Shown here: positions 34,814 to 43,581 of the stretch, piece by piece | Numbering within the stretch: the first letter of the stretch is position 1 | Layout of the letters: each line of letters begins with the position of its first letter | Source of the DNA: Peribacillus asahii | GTDB taxonomy: Bacteria; Bacillota; Bacilli; Bacillales; DSM-1321 | DNA: 64,000 nucleotides | Direction of reading: 5' to 3' | NCBI RefSeq assembly: GCF_003570725.1 | Contig: NZ_QWVS01000016.1 | Location: 62,001 to 126,000, forward strand | Program-made: the position numbers and the translations under genes | Notes under the pieces: generated by a model | Database searches by the model: none | What the model saw: the letters and a program-made list of their open reading frames with translations, nothing else | Told to the model about the DNA's origin: nothing

Positions 34814-34839
34814 AAAGTCTTCTTTAAGAAGAAGACTTT
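34814..34839 (-). terminator. S-box attenuator of metI-metC
   Basis: AAAGTCTTCTT and GAAGAAGACTTT pair; the minus RNA ends in TTTTTTTATT just before the metI ribosome site. Confidence 0.88.
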
Positions 34840-34862
34840 AATTGAAGTAAGTTGAGTCATTC

Positions 34863-34977
34863 TTCTTATCTGCCAAGTTACAGGAACTTGAGGAATTAGC
34901 ACCTTTTCATTGATAACAGGTCAATGAAGGTTGCTGAGGTGTCAACGGGCCATTCCCTCGACCTCTCTGGATAAGAG
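34863..34977 (-). promoter_or_regulatory. SAM-I riboswitch (S-box) of metI-metC
   Basis: On the minus strand CTTATCCAGAGAGGTCGAGG is followed by GACTGGCCC-like GAATGGCCCGTTGACACC and TCAGCAACC, then AAGGTGCTAATTCC and the closing GCAGATAAG. These are canonical S-box elements. Confidence 0.95.
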
Positions 34978-34999
34978 TTCAAATAATTCGTTTTTTTTG

Positions 35000-35028
35000 A
35001 ATTTACTATACATTTTTCTTAATGTCAA
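35000..35028 (-). promoter_or_regulatory. sigma-A promoter of metI-metC
   Basis: TTGACA (35023-35028) and TAAATT (35000-35005) on the minus strand, 17 nt apart, precede the S-box. Confidence 0.78.
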
Positions 35029-35142
35029 TACCAATAGAAGATTTGTTCGATGATATCATCAATCTTTATACTGTCTATTTTTTTAACAGTCATACGTAAA
35101 CTAATGAACTTTATCGTATAACGTACGAAAATAAGCTATTTT

Positions 35143-35193
35143 TTTGCTATATACATGGAAAACATTGTACAATGTGAATGAGAATCAATCTCA
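35143..35193 (+). promoter_or_regulatory. fumC promoter with a Fur-like box
   Basis: TTGCTA and TACAAT are about 18 nt apart. TGAGAATCAATCTCA at 35179-35193 agrees with 11 of the 14 fixed positions of the 7-1-7 Fur box and lies over the expected start of transcription. Confidence 0.5.
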
Positions 35194-35271
35194 ATGAATG
35201 ACATATGGTCTATTGAGAGAAACTAATTAACGGACTATATGATTTTATATGTAAATGGGAGGCAAGGAATA

Positions 35272-36654
35272 ATGGAATTTAGAATTGAAAGTGACACGAT
35301 GGGTGAGGTAAAGGTTCCTGCGGATAAATATTGGGGAGCTCAAACAGAAAGAAGTCGCAATAATTTTAAAATTGGTAACGAAAAGATGCCAATCGAATTA
35401 ATTCGAGCATTTGCTTATGTAAAACAAGCAGCAGCTAAAGTAAATCATAAGCTTGGAGATTTATCGGAAGCGAAGAAAAATGCTATTGTAACGATTTGTG
35501 GAGAAATTTTGGATGGGACGCTTGATGAGCACTTTCCGCTTGTTGTTTGGCAAACGGGTAGTGGAACGCAAAGTAATATGAATGTCAATGAGGTTATTGC
35601 TAATAAAGGTAATAAGTGGTTAGAGGAGATTGGAGAATCGGAAAGACTTCATCCAAATGATGATGTAAATAAGGCGCAAAGTTCGAACGATACATTTCCA
35701 ACGGCGATGCATATTGCTGCCTATATGGAGGTAGTCAATCAACTAATTCCAGCTATTAAAGTACTGCGTGATACGTTTAAAGAAAAGGAAAAAGAATTTT
35801 GGGATGTAGTAAAGATTGGTCGAACACATCTTCAAGATGCAACGCCTCTTACATTAGGTCAAGAAATATCCGGATGGAGAGCGATGTTAGATAAGAGTTT
35901 AGCTATGGTAGAAGAGAGCAGTCAAAAATTATTGAACTTAGCTCTTGGTGGGACAGCGGTAGGAACAGGGATTAATACAGACCCTGAATTTCCAGAGGAA
36001 GCAGCGAAACAAATTGCTGAGGATACAGGACATCCGTTCCAAACATCTGATAATAAATTTCATGCGCTGACAAGTCATGATGAAATGGTCTATGTCCACG
36101 GTGCGTTAAAAGCACTAGCTGCTGACTTAATGAAAATTGCTAATGATATTAGGTGGTTAGCAAGTGGTCCAAGAAGCGGTATTGGCGAAATTGCGATTCC
36201 AGAAAATGAACCAGGAAGTTCTATTATGCCAGGTAAGGTAAATCCGACTCAAAGTGAAGCCTTAACGATGATTGCGACTCAAATCGTTGGAAATGATGCA
36301 ACCATTGGATTTGCAGCCAGCCAAGGTAATTTCGAGCTAAATGTCTTTAAACCGGTTATTATTTATAATTTCTTACAATCAGTTAAATTATTAACAGAAG
36401 GAATTCTTTCCTTCAATAACAACTGTGCGGTTGGAATTACAGCGAATGAAGAAGCTATTAAACAAAATGTAGAACGATCTCTTATGCTTGTTACGGCGCT
36501 TAATCCATACATTGGTTATGAAAGAGCAGCGAAAATTGCGAAACATGCATTTAAGGAGAATTCTACTTTGAAAGAAGCAGCCCTTCAACTTGGTTATTTA
36601 ACAGAAGAAGAATTCGATAAATGGGTCGTCCCAGCTAATATGGTGAATAAATAA
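35272..36654 (+). CDS. fumC: class II fumarate hydratase
   Basis: The 460-residue iron-free fumarase interconverts fumarate and malate in the TCA cycle. Diagnostic motifs are [49 protein letters not shown] and the signature [13 protein letters not shown] with catalytic Ser. These favour fumarase over aspartase. ATG 35272 follows GGGAGG by ~9 nt; a longer frame from 35239 lacks a ribosome site. Confidence 0.95.
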   Translation: MEFRIESDTMGEVKVPADKYWGAQTERSRNNFKIGNEKMPIELIRAFAYVKQAAAKVNHKLGDLSEAKKNAIVTICGEILDGTLDEHFPLVVWQTGSGTQSNMNVNEVIANKGNKWLEEIGESERLHPNDDVNKAQSSNDTFPTAMHIAAYMEVVNQLIPAIKVLRDTFKEKEKEFWDVVKIGRTHLQDATPLTLGQEISGWRAMLDKSLAMVEESSQKLLNLALGGTAVGTGINTDPEFPEEAAKQIAEDTGHPFQTSDNKFHALTSHDEMVYVHGALKALAADLMKIANDIRWLASGPRSGIGEIAIPENEPGSSIMPGKVNPTQSEALTMIATQIVGNDATIGFAASQGNFELNVFKPVIIYNFLQSVKLLTEGILSFNNNCAVGITANEEAIKQNVERSLMLVTALNPYIGYERAAKIAKHAFKENSTLKEAALQLGYLTEEEFDKWVVPANMVNK

Positions 36655-36663
36655 GAAAGTTTA

Positions 36664-36700
36664 ATGTACCCTTTCGCATGATTGTGAAAGGGTACATTTG
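36664..36700 (+). terminator. terminator of fumC
   Basis: ATGTACCCTTTC pairs with GAAAGGGTACAT and is followed by TTGTC. Between here and 36914 I see no gene, only a CCCATTCA/TGAATGGG hairpin near 36833. Confidence 0.72.
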
Positions 36701-36914
36701 TCATGATTTCAGAAAGATACATATGTACACGTAACATGTGAGGAAAATAAATATAGAAATTAATGAATGATTGTAGTGGAGATAACATCTATGAGGAATC
36801 AATCTATTTTTGAAGAAAAGTGATGGATTTCCCCATTCAATACTGAATGGGCGAGTTCCATACTTCATAATTCATGGGATAATCTAAGCTTAAGACAAAC
36901 AGGTGGTAATGCTT

Positions 36915-36950
36915 ATTGAAAGGACATCCAATGAAGGGATGCCTTTCTAA
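36915..36950 (-). terminator. terminator after the 108-aa gene
   Basis: GAAAGGCATCC and GGATGTCCTTTC-type arms pair with one mismatch around CTTCATT on the minus strand. Confidence 0.5.
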
Positions 36951-36959
36951 ATGATGGCT

Positions 36960-37286
36960 TTAATTAAAAGGGAGGGTGTATTGGTGGACATTTTCAATTG
37001 GATTTGTGACGATTAAACGATTACCAGAAAAGCTCCAATTCGCCAAATCATAGCAAAGGTATCTAGTTGGGATTTCATCATCATCTACTTCAATTGTTCT
37101 TAGACGAAGAAGCTCGCCTTCAAATGGCCGAAGTCTTTCTAATTCTTCTTCTAGGTTTATTGCTACTTCGAAACTAGGAGCTGTGTTCTGAATACCGTTA
37201 CTCTCGAAAAGGACCTCTACTTGTTTCCACTCCACTGGATTAGAATCCGTCTTTTTTTCGAATAAATATACATCAGCAAACTGCAT
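36960..37286 (-). CDS. hypothetical protein (108 aa)
   Basis: The soluble acidic product opens MQFADVYLFEKKTDSNPVEW and contains NLEEELERLRPFEGELLRLR followed by a beta-rich C-terminal part (RYLCYDLANWSFSGNRLIVT). ATG is preceded by AAAGGGAG. No cysteine cluster, signal or membrane segment is present. I do not recognise the family. Confidence 0.6.
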   Translation of the reverse strand: MQFADVYLFEKKTDSNPVEWKQVEVLFESNGIQNTAPSFEVAINLEEELERLRPFEGELLRLRTIEVDDDEIPTRYLCYDLANWSFSGNRLIVTNPIENVHQYTLPFN

Positions 37287-37743
37287 ATTATCACTCCCTT
37301 TCCATGTTATTCCAATTATAACATATATAGATAAAATAAAAAATACAAAAATGCTTAAAAAGTTAAAAATTTACAGAAAATTCACAATTAGACGCTGTTT
37401 TTATCAGGTGAATAAATGCTTGAATATGCAAAAAAAATACTGTTTTAATCCAAATTTTAAACAAATCTCTTTATTCGGATAAATAAGAAAATAAAAAAAA
37501 CCTCCTTTTTTTTATTATTGTAGTAAAAAGTGTCGGCTTCTTAAAAAGACAACTATTCTTACTTCGCTTGTGACATAACGAGCGTGAATCTTGCTTCAAT
37601 CTTTAGTATGAATAATGTGAGGAATATCTATTCGTGCTATAAAAAATTTTAGTTTAGGAAGAAGCCTTATCATCGATGATTTTCATTATATGCAATGACT
37701 ATAAGGGGTAGTACCAACTTAAGGATCCATTATTTAAAGTAAG
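37287..37743. other. AT-rich intergenic region
   Basis: I see no coding frame with a ribosome site, RNA motif or repeat here, apart from AAAAAAAACCTCCTTTTTTTT at ~37493-37514. Confidence 0.4.
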
Positions 37744-37782
37744 ATAAAGGACCTGTCCGATAGCGGAGCAGGTCCTTTTGTC
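37744..37782 (-). terminator. terminator of metN-metP-metQ
   Basis: AAAGGACCTG and CAGGTCCTTT pair directly after the metQ stop, with A and T flanks on both sides. Confidence 0.8.
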
Positions 37783-37792
37783 GTTTGTTTAA

Positions 37793-38635
37793 TTATTTCT
37801 TCATCCACTCCGGTTTACCGAAGCCTTTAAACTCTTTGTCGATAACTTCTTCAAACTCATCTGATTCAACAGCTGCTTTAATATCTTTAGCAAATTGAGC
37901 GTCTACATTTTTCGTATCCACTACGACACGATTACGATACTCATCTGGCATATTTTCAACAGCAATTGCATCTTCGATTTTCATTTTTGCTGCAATAGCA
38001 AAGTTTCCTGGTACAGCAGATAAGTCAACACTATCTGTAGCACGCGGTAATTGGGCTGCTTCTAATGGTTTAATTTGAATGTTTTTCGGGTTACTTGTTA
38101 CATCTTTTTCTGACAAGGTTAACTGATTAGCAGCTGGGTCAACTTCAATTAGTTTAGCCTCTACTAGAATTTTTAGCGCACGAGCCATATTAGATGGATC
38201 ATTTGGAACGGCGATAGATGTACCGTCTTTTATTTCATCTAAAGATTTATATTTCTTTGAATAAATGCCCATTGGTGCTGTTGGAACAACAATCAATTCA
38301 GAAAGTTGTAAGTTATTTTCCTTTGCAAATGTTTCCATGTAGTATTTGTGTTGGAATAGATTTGCATCAATGGATCCATTGCTTAGAGCAAGGTTCGGTT
38401 GAACATAATCACTAAATTCAACGACTTCTACTTTATATCCGGCTTTTTCAAGTGATGGTTGAATCGCTTTTTTAACCATATCAGCAAAAGGACCGCTTGT
38501 TGCACCAATTTTCAGTTCTTTTTTCTCTTCGTTTGTGTTTGAAGCCGTATCTTTGTCTTCGCTTTTTTCATTGCCGCAAGCTGCTAAAGCAAGGGCAAGA
38601 ACAAGAACGAATAATAAGGACGCCCATTTTTTCAT
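37793..38635 (-). CDS. metQ: methionine ABC transporter substrate-binding lipoprotein
   Basis: The 280-residue NlpA-family protein has a signal peptide with lipobox LALAAC (Cys ~20), then KIGATSGPFADMVKKAIQP, VEVVEFSDYVQPNLALSNGS, DANLFQHKYYMETF and VAVPNDPSNMARALKIL-type segments typical of MetQ. It binds methionine outside the membrane and delivers it to MetP. It is the last gene of the operon. Confidence 0.94.
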   Translation of the reverse strand: MKKWASLLFVLVLALALAACGNEKSEDKDTASNTNEEKKELKIGATSGPFADMVKKAIQPSLEKAGYKVEVVEFSDYVQPNLALSNGSIDANLFQHKYYMETFAKENNLQLSELIVVPTAPMGIYSKKYKSLDEIKDGTSIAVPNDPSNMARALKILVEAKLIEVDPAANQLTLSEKDVTSNPKNIQIKPLEAAQLPRATDSVDLSAVPGNFAIAAKMKIEDAIAVENMPDEYRNRVVVDTKNVDAQFAKDIKAAVESDEFEEVIDKEFKGFGKPEWMKK

Positions 38636-38701
38636 TTTATAACTCCTCCTAAATATTAAATAATGTATTAAAACTTTCCATGAAGAAAGAAATAATCGTA
38701 A

Positions 38702-39364
38702 TTATCGTTTATCAACTAAATAAGAAAGCTTGTCCCCGATAATTTGAATGATTTGCACAAGGCAAATGAGAACAATAATTGTCAGAATCATAACTGTGTT
38801 GTCGTAGCGGTAGTAGCCAAAGCGAATGGCTAAATCGCCAATTCCTCCGCCGCCAATCGTCCCTGCCATAGCTGAGAATCCAATGAGTGAAATGGTTGTT
38901 AAGGTTAAACCTTGAATAATGCCTGGTTTTGCTTCAGCGAGCAGGACATCTTTAATAATCATCCATGGTGAAGCACCAACAGCAATCGCTGCCTCAATAA
39001 TTCCTTTATCAATTTCACGTAAAGAGGTTTCAACAATTCGAGCAAAAAACGGAATCGCTGCTACGGATAATGAAACAGATGCGGCAATTGGTCCAATCGT
39101 TGTTCCTGTTATTAATTTAGTGAAAGGAAGCAATGCTACTAATAGAATGATATATGGAATAGATCGTACAAGGTTTACAATGAATCCAAGCAGACTATTG
39201 ATAAATGTATTTTCAAAAAATAAATTTTTCGCTGTTATAAAGAGTAAAACTCCAAGCGGTAAACCGAGAATCAGGGCGATTGCAAGCGAGATACCGACCA
39301 TATAGACCGTTTCCAGAAACGCTTTATTAAGGTCAGGAAGTATAGCTGTAATCGATTCAAGCAT
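38702..39364 (-). CDS. metP: methionine ABC transporter permease
   Basis: The 220-residue protein has five helices and the permease coupling segment EAAIAVGASPWMIIKDVLLAE (EAA loop), plus the conserved FSAMAGTIGGGGIGDLAIRF near the C-terminus. It overlaps metN by 8 bp. Confidence 0.95.
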   Translation of the reverse strand: MLESITAILPDLNKAFLETVYMVGISLAIALILGLPLGVLLFITAKNLFFENTFINSLLGFIVNLVRSIPYIILLVALLPFTKLITGTTIGPIAASVSLSVAAIPFFARIVETSLREIDKGIIEAAIAVGASPWMIIKDVLLAEAKPGIIQGLTLTTISLIGFSAMAGTIGGGGIGDLAIRFGYYRYDNTVMILTIIVLICLVQIIQIIGDKLSYLVDKR

Positions 39365-40367
39365 GATGTATCACCTCCACATAGCTAGTTCGTTTGTTGA
39401 TATAGTCTAAAGCCGCTTGAATGTCATTGGTGTTCCCGGTTAATTCAACAATAAGTATGCCTAAAGGAATGTTTTGGATATATTCAATTTTCCCGTGCAA
39501 AATGTTGGCCTTTACCGGATGTTCTTGTAATAAGTCTGAAAGAACGGCTTCACTAGCGAGCTGACCTTCAAATTGAATTTTGATAATGCTTCCTTTACTT
39601 TCCCTAATTAAATGAGAAGGGAGTTCAAAATCTAAGACGCTTTCGATAAATTGTTTCGTTAATGCTTGTTTAGGCTGAGCGAACACACCGTATACGTCGC
39701 CTTCTTCAATTATGCGTCCATCTTGCATAACGGCTACCCGATGACACAGTTCTTTTACAACCTCCATTTCATGGGTAATTAAGACGATTGTAATTCCGAA
39801 CTCTTTATTAATCTTTTTCAGTAATTGTAAAATGGCTTTTGTTGTTGTTGGGTCAAGTGCAGATGTTGCCTCATCGCATAAAAGAACGGTAGGATTGTTT
39901 GCTAATGCACGGGCAATTCCAACACGTTGTTTTTGTCCGCCGCTTAATTGAGCAGGATATACATCTTTTTTATCACTAAGACCAACCATTTCGAGTAATT
40001 CAAGCACACGTTTGCGAATGGCTTCAGGTGATTGATGTGCCGCTTTTAAGGCGAAAGCAACGTTATCAAACACTGTTTTCGAACTGATGAGTGAAAAGTG
40101 TTGAAAAATCATTCCGATTTTCAGTCGTTGTTTTCGTAATGCTTTACCCGATAATTTCGTTAAATCAACACCATCAATAATTACTTGGCCTTTTGTTGGA
40201 CGCTCTAATAAATTAATCGAACGAATTAAAGAGCTTTTACCAGCACCGCTATATCCAACAATTCCAAAAATTTCTCCTTTTTGAATTGTCAAGGATACAT
40301 CATCAACGCCGACAACTCGACTTTTCTTCGTGATGTATTCCTTTCGTAACGATCGAATTTCAATCAT
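39357..40367 (-). CDS. metN: methionine ABC transporter ATP-binding protein
   Basis: The 336-residue ATPase has Walker A GYSGAGKSS (~residue 38), Q loop, signature LSGGQKQRV, Walker B VLLCDEATSALD and a C-terminal NIL (ACT-like) domain (~265-336) that senses methionine. ATG 40367 follows GGGAGGGA; the longer frame runs back into the attenuator and is rejected. Confidence 0.95.
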   Translation of the reverse strand: MIEIRSLRKEYITKKSRVVGVDDVSLTIQKGEIFGIVGYSGAGKSSLIRSINLLERPTKGQVIIDGVDLTKLSGKALRKQRLKIGMIFQHFSLISSKTVFDNVAFALKAAHQSPEAIRKRVLELLEMVGLSDKKDVYPAQLSGGQKQRVGIARALANNPTVLLCDEATSALDPTTTKAILQLLKKINKEFGITIVLITHEMEVVKELCHRVAVMQDGRIIEEGDVYGVFAQPKQALTKQFIESVLDFELPSHLIRESKGSIIKIQFEGQLASEAVLSDLLQEHPVKANILHGKIEYIQNIPLGILIVELTGNTNDIQAALDYINKRTSYVEVIHHA

Positions 40368-40382
40368 AGACGTTCCCTCCCT

Positions 40383-40410
40383 AAAAAGCCCCTTTCTGAG
40401 TGAAAGAGGC
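40383..40410 (-). terminator. S-box attenuator of metNPQ
   Basis: GCCTCTTTC pairs with GAAAGGGGC around ACTCA; the minus RNA ends in TTTTTAG ahead of the metN ribosome site. Confidence 0.87.
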
Positions 40411-40429
40411 GACATAATCCATATCACGA

Positions 40430-40530
40430 CTTATCTTCCAGAATTGTATCTCTGCAGGAAGTAGCACCGTGCCTCGAATAGGCGGTTGCCGGACGTCATT
40501 GGGCCTGATCCCTCGGTCACTCTTGATAAG
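40430..40530 (-). promoter_or_regulatory. SAM-I riboswitch (S-box) of metNPQ
   Basis: On the minus strand CTTATCAAGAGTGACCGAGG, GATCAGGCCCAATGACG, TCCGGCAACC, CACGGTGCTACTTCC and the closing GGAAGATAAG are all present in order. Confidence 0.95.
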
Positions 40531-40570
40531 TATTTGTTATTTTGAAATATTTTCGAATATTTATATTAGA

Positions 40571-40599
40571 ATATTATTTGTTATAGTTTGAAAAGTCAA
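40571..40599 (-). promoter_or_regulatory. sigma-A promoter of metNPQ
   Basis: TTGACT (40594-40599) and TAATAT (40571-40576) are 17 nt apart on the minus strand. From here to 40897 I see no gene. Confidence 0.72.
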
Positions 40600-40897
40600 T
40601 ATATTTTTAGGGGAATGATGTAATAATTACGAAAAAAATATTTGTATATTATTACATTTCAGGATTCAACTTACTCTCTCTAGCTGAAAATTGTTAGTTG
40701 AAGCTTAGGTGTATTTATTATTTTTAGATAAGAAATAGATCTGTGTTTTTAATGAATTTATTATTCTTCATGGAATTGTACCTGTCTATTTTTAGTATTT
40801 TCCATATATTTCTTGTAAGTGTTATGCGTCTTATATACAGTTAATGGTAATAGGGATTCATTTGATAGACAGTAATAAAAACGAATGGGGGATAAGC

Positions 40898-41710
40898 ATG
40901 ATAGAAAGGAAGAGGGTAGGAGATGTAGAATGGGTACATGGGAAAGTAGAACTTGCACAATCTAAGCTGGGTGTAAATGTCTTTGTAACAGATGGTTTAA
41001 TGATTGATACAGGATCAGAGTCTATGTTGTCTGAATTGATTCCTTTTTTTCAGTCGGTCGATTTTGATCAAGTAGTGCTTACGCATTATCATGAAGATCA
41101 TACAGGTGGTTGTGCTTGGATTCAAAAACATAAACAAGTACCATTATTTATTCATTCGATGTCGCTTGATGTTTGTTCCAAACAGGGAGAATATCCGGAT
41201 TATCGTAAACGGGTTTGGGGAGTGCGAGAGGGGTTTCAAGCGCGCCCAATTGGAGAAACGATACAATCTCGTCATCATATATGGAGGGCTATTTTTACAC
41301 CGGGACATGCGAGAGATCATATGTCTTATTTAAATGAAAGCAACGGTGTACTTTTTTCAGGTGACTTATTTGTTATGCCAAAAACAAAAGTGATTTTGCG
41401 GGAGGAGTCTATTCCGACAATTATACATTCTATTAAGAAGGTGTTGCGATATGATTTTCAAGAGGTTTTCTGTTGTCATGCAGGCTATCTTTCAAATGGC
41501 AGAGAATTATTTCAAGTGAAGCTTGACTATTTAGAAAATTTACAGGGAGAAATTATTCGACTGCATCAACAAGGGTTAACTGTTGAGGAGATTCAACAAA
41601 AAGTTTTACCGAAGCATTATCCGATTATAGAGTACTCCGACTATGAATGGGATTCGAAACATATTATTACGTCCATTCTTAGAGAGGAGCAGTCCGTTAG
41701 TATAAGGTGA
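40898..41710 (+). CDS. MBL-fold metallo-hydrolase
   Basis: The 270-residue protein carries the metallo-beta-lactamase signature LTHYHEDHTGG (~residues 61-71), a later metal His in FTPGHARDHMSYL and Asp in VLFSGDLFV, plus a C-terminal CCHAGYL. The C-terminal ~70 residues resemble the helical tail of LACTB2/glyoxalase-like members. The substrate is unknown. ATG 40898 follows ATGGGGGA. Confidence 0.88.
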   Translation: MIERKRVGDVEWVHGKVELAQSKLGVNVFVTDGLMIDTGSESMLSELIPFFQSVDFDQVVLTHYHEDHTGGCAWIQKHKQVPLFIHSMSLDVCSKQGEYPDYRKRVWGVREGFQARPIGETIQSRHHIWRAIFTPGHARDHMSYLNESNGVLFSGDLFVMPKTKVILREESIPTIIHSIKKVLRYDFQEVFCCHAGYLSNGRELFQVKLDYLENLQGEIIRLHQQGLTVEEIQQKVLPKHYPIIEYSDYEWDSKHIITSILREEQSVSIR

Positions 41711-41712
41711 AT

Positions 41713-41748
41713 AAATGTGAGCTGACCTTATAGGGTCAGCTCACATTT
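41713..41748. terminator. bidirectional terminator
   Basis: AAATGTGAGCTGACC and GGTCAGCTCACATTT pair perfectly between converging genes. Confidence 0.88.
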
Positions 41749-41750
41749 AA

Positions 41751-41939
41751 TTAATCTAAACGATTTACGTTTGGAGGTGTTTCATCATAGAACTCATGAG
41801 CTTCTTCGATGTTTTGGTTATTACCGGATGTATAGACGTTTCCTCCAGCTAGTCCCTCATCAATAATACGGTCAATATCTAAAAAAACAGAGTCTCGCTT
41901 GTTAAATTCCGCATCTTTTAAAAATTTATCTTTGTCCAA
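41751..41939 (-). CDS. small acidic hypothetical protein (62 aa)
   Basis: MDKDKFLKDAEFNKRDS leads into DIDRIIDEGLAGGNVYTSGN and a proline-containing acidic tail (DETPPNVNRLD). An AGGAGGGA ribosome site and a shared terminator support it. The (I/D)EGLAGG pattern recurs in small Bacillus proteins of unknown role, from memory. Confidence 0.65.
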   Translation of the reverse strand: MDKDKFLKDAEFNKRDSVFLDIDRIIDEGLAGGNVYTSGNNQNIEEAHEFYDETPPNVNRLD

Positions 41940-42107
41940 AAAAGTCCCTCCTTAGCTTTTGCTTCTGTATCTTGTAACATACAGTGCTATTTTTAATTCA
42001 ACTAGCCATCAAGACGACGAAGCGCTGACGGAAGTTGTCATTATAGTTTGAGCAGGGAAGGGACTTTTTTATTCAGCGTATATTTGTAACGCAGAGGATC
42101 AGTTACA

Positions 42108-42317
42108 TCACTCATATACGTGAAATAGCATAAGCTCATGTATAGCTTGTTTTAACTCCGCTTCTAAATGATCCGAAGGCTGTATATTCTTCCATTCAAT
42201 TTGTCCATCTTTATGGTAAATGGCTTGATAATGTTGTTTATTTACATAAAAAGAAATTTTCCAGCCAGGTAAAGTATTGTCTTTGAACAACGGTTTCCAT
42301 TGAAAATGAGTAATCAT
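42108..42317 (-). CDS. yheE: YheE-like protein (DUF5342)
   Basis: The 69-residue protein reads MITHFQWKPLFKDNTLPGWK then ISFYVNKQHYQAIYHKDGQI, as in B. subtilis YheE, and has GAGGAGG before ATG 42317. It lies directly downstream of the YheC/YheD-type genes, the same order as B. subtilis. Confidence 0.82.
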   Translation of the reverse strand: MITHFQWKPLFKDNTLPGWKISFYVNKQHYQAIYHKDGQIEWKNIQPSDHLEAELKQAIHELMLFHVYE

Positions 42318-42381
42318 GAAAAAACCTCCTCTATAGCTATTCCGATTTGTTTCATTATACTGGAAAAAAGAATAGAAGAGG

Positions 42382-43581
42382 TTATTTTTTATCATCATTT
42401 GGGTATTTTAATTCAATAAATAAATTTTTTAATTGATGCAGTCGAGTGGTTTCAATATCCGTTTCATCGAATTGCATCGGTTTTGAATTCACTTCATAAA
42501 TAAAAAGGTCCCCAGCTTCATTTTCGCCAAGATCAATTGAAAATTCACCGATAAAACCTAATTGATGAGATAGAACGTCGCCGCAAGTTTGAGCAATTTC
42601 TGTTAATTGTTGATCTAAAGCTGGTGTTGTCACTTCATGATAAGGAATGATTTTCCCTCCCGTTGGCACATGAGTGGTGATTTCTTGTGTTTGTGACATT
42701 CTGACACCTTTCCCGCTTAGCTTGAAACGGCCTTGTTCGTAATGAACAAGCAGGCGGTAATCATAGCGATGCCCATTTTTCTTCTTAGGAACAATCGCTT
42801 GTTGAGCTAAATATTTCTTCGAGTGAAGCTGCTGTTTATAAACATTCCAATAGGCTTGAAGGGTAGGGAACGTTTCTACCTCTGTTGGGCTTACTAATTG
42901 GATGGATTTATCTCGTTTACAAGTTAAGGTATGAATCCCTTTGCCTCGATTTCCATCTCTAGGTTTTAAATAAATGGTTGAATAGGTGCGAAGAAAAGAA
43001 GCTAGTTGATTTATATTGTCGACAACAATCGTTTTCGGTAGAAGCTGCTTGAGCCTTTCGTGTTGTTGAAAGGTTGTATACATCTCATATTTATCAATAA
43101 AACAAGGGTTGAACATCTTAATGTGCTTATTGGAGAATAGAGTTTTTAGTTGTTGAAAGGAGTCGGATGCTTCAAAGGGACGTGATGGAATTCGATTATA
43201 GACAATATGAGGGAGGGGGACGATAATTTTTTTCCAGGTATTTAGCTCCAAACAGTATATGAATCCATGAGGTTGTTCCTGCAGGACATCATTTGCTGTG
43301 AAAACATAACATAAAATACCGTGCTGTAATAAATAAGAATGCAAGGATTGGAACAAGGGAAGGTTCCCGCCCAATCCTATTTTATTTTTTCCGTTTGTTG
43401 TTAAAATGCCAATTGTTAATATTTCGTTCCTATGAAAGGGCCTTACATCAAAGCTTTGAACATCTTGAAGAAATAAGGGATGTTGGTAAGGAATTTCTAT
43501 TTGATCAGCCCCGAATGTAACGGTTAATCCGTTTTGCCCGTGCCACCACTGTTTAGTCGATGAGTTATAAAAGATTTTCAT
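42382..43581 (-). CDS. YheC/YheD-family ATP-grasp protein (copy 4)
   Basis: The 399-residue protein has an N-terminal alpha/beta part with VYNRIPSRPFEASD and a C-terminal ATP-grasp domain: TIYLKPRDGNRGKGIHTL (ATP-binding Lys and loop), RYDYRLLVHYEQG, and the metal-ligand segment IGEFSIDLGENEAGDLFIYE followed by VNSKP. B. subtilis YheC and YheD are spore-coat-associated proteins of unknown chemistry. Its ATG overlaps the stop of copy 3 by 4 bp, so translation is probably coupled. Confidence 0.88.
   Translation of the reverse strand: MKIFYNSSTKQWWHGQNGLTVTFGADQIEIPYQHPLFLQDVQSFDVRPFHRNEILTIGILTTNGKNKIGLGGNLPLFQSLHSYLLQHGILCYVFTANDVLQEQPHGFIYCLELNTWKKIIVPLPHIVYNRIPSRPFEASDSFQQLKTLFSNKHIKMFNPCFIDKYEMYTTFQQHERLKQLLPKTIVVDNINQLASFLRTYSTIYLKPRDGNRGKGIHTLTCKRDKSIQLVSPTEVETFPTLQAYWNVYKQQLHSKKYLAQQAIVPKKKNGHRYDYRLLVHYEQGRFKLSGKGVRMSQTQEITTHVPTGGKIIPYHEVTTPALDQQLTEIAQTCGDVLSHQLGFIGEFSIDLGENEAGDLFIYEVNSKPMQFDETDIETTRLHQLKNLFIELKYPNDDKK

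Noticed and set aside
37493-37514. CRISPR-like or promoter element in the A8CCTCCT8 run
   Set aside because: A single low-complexity run with no repetition or spacing pattern.
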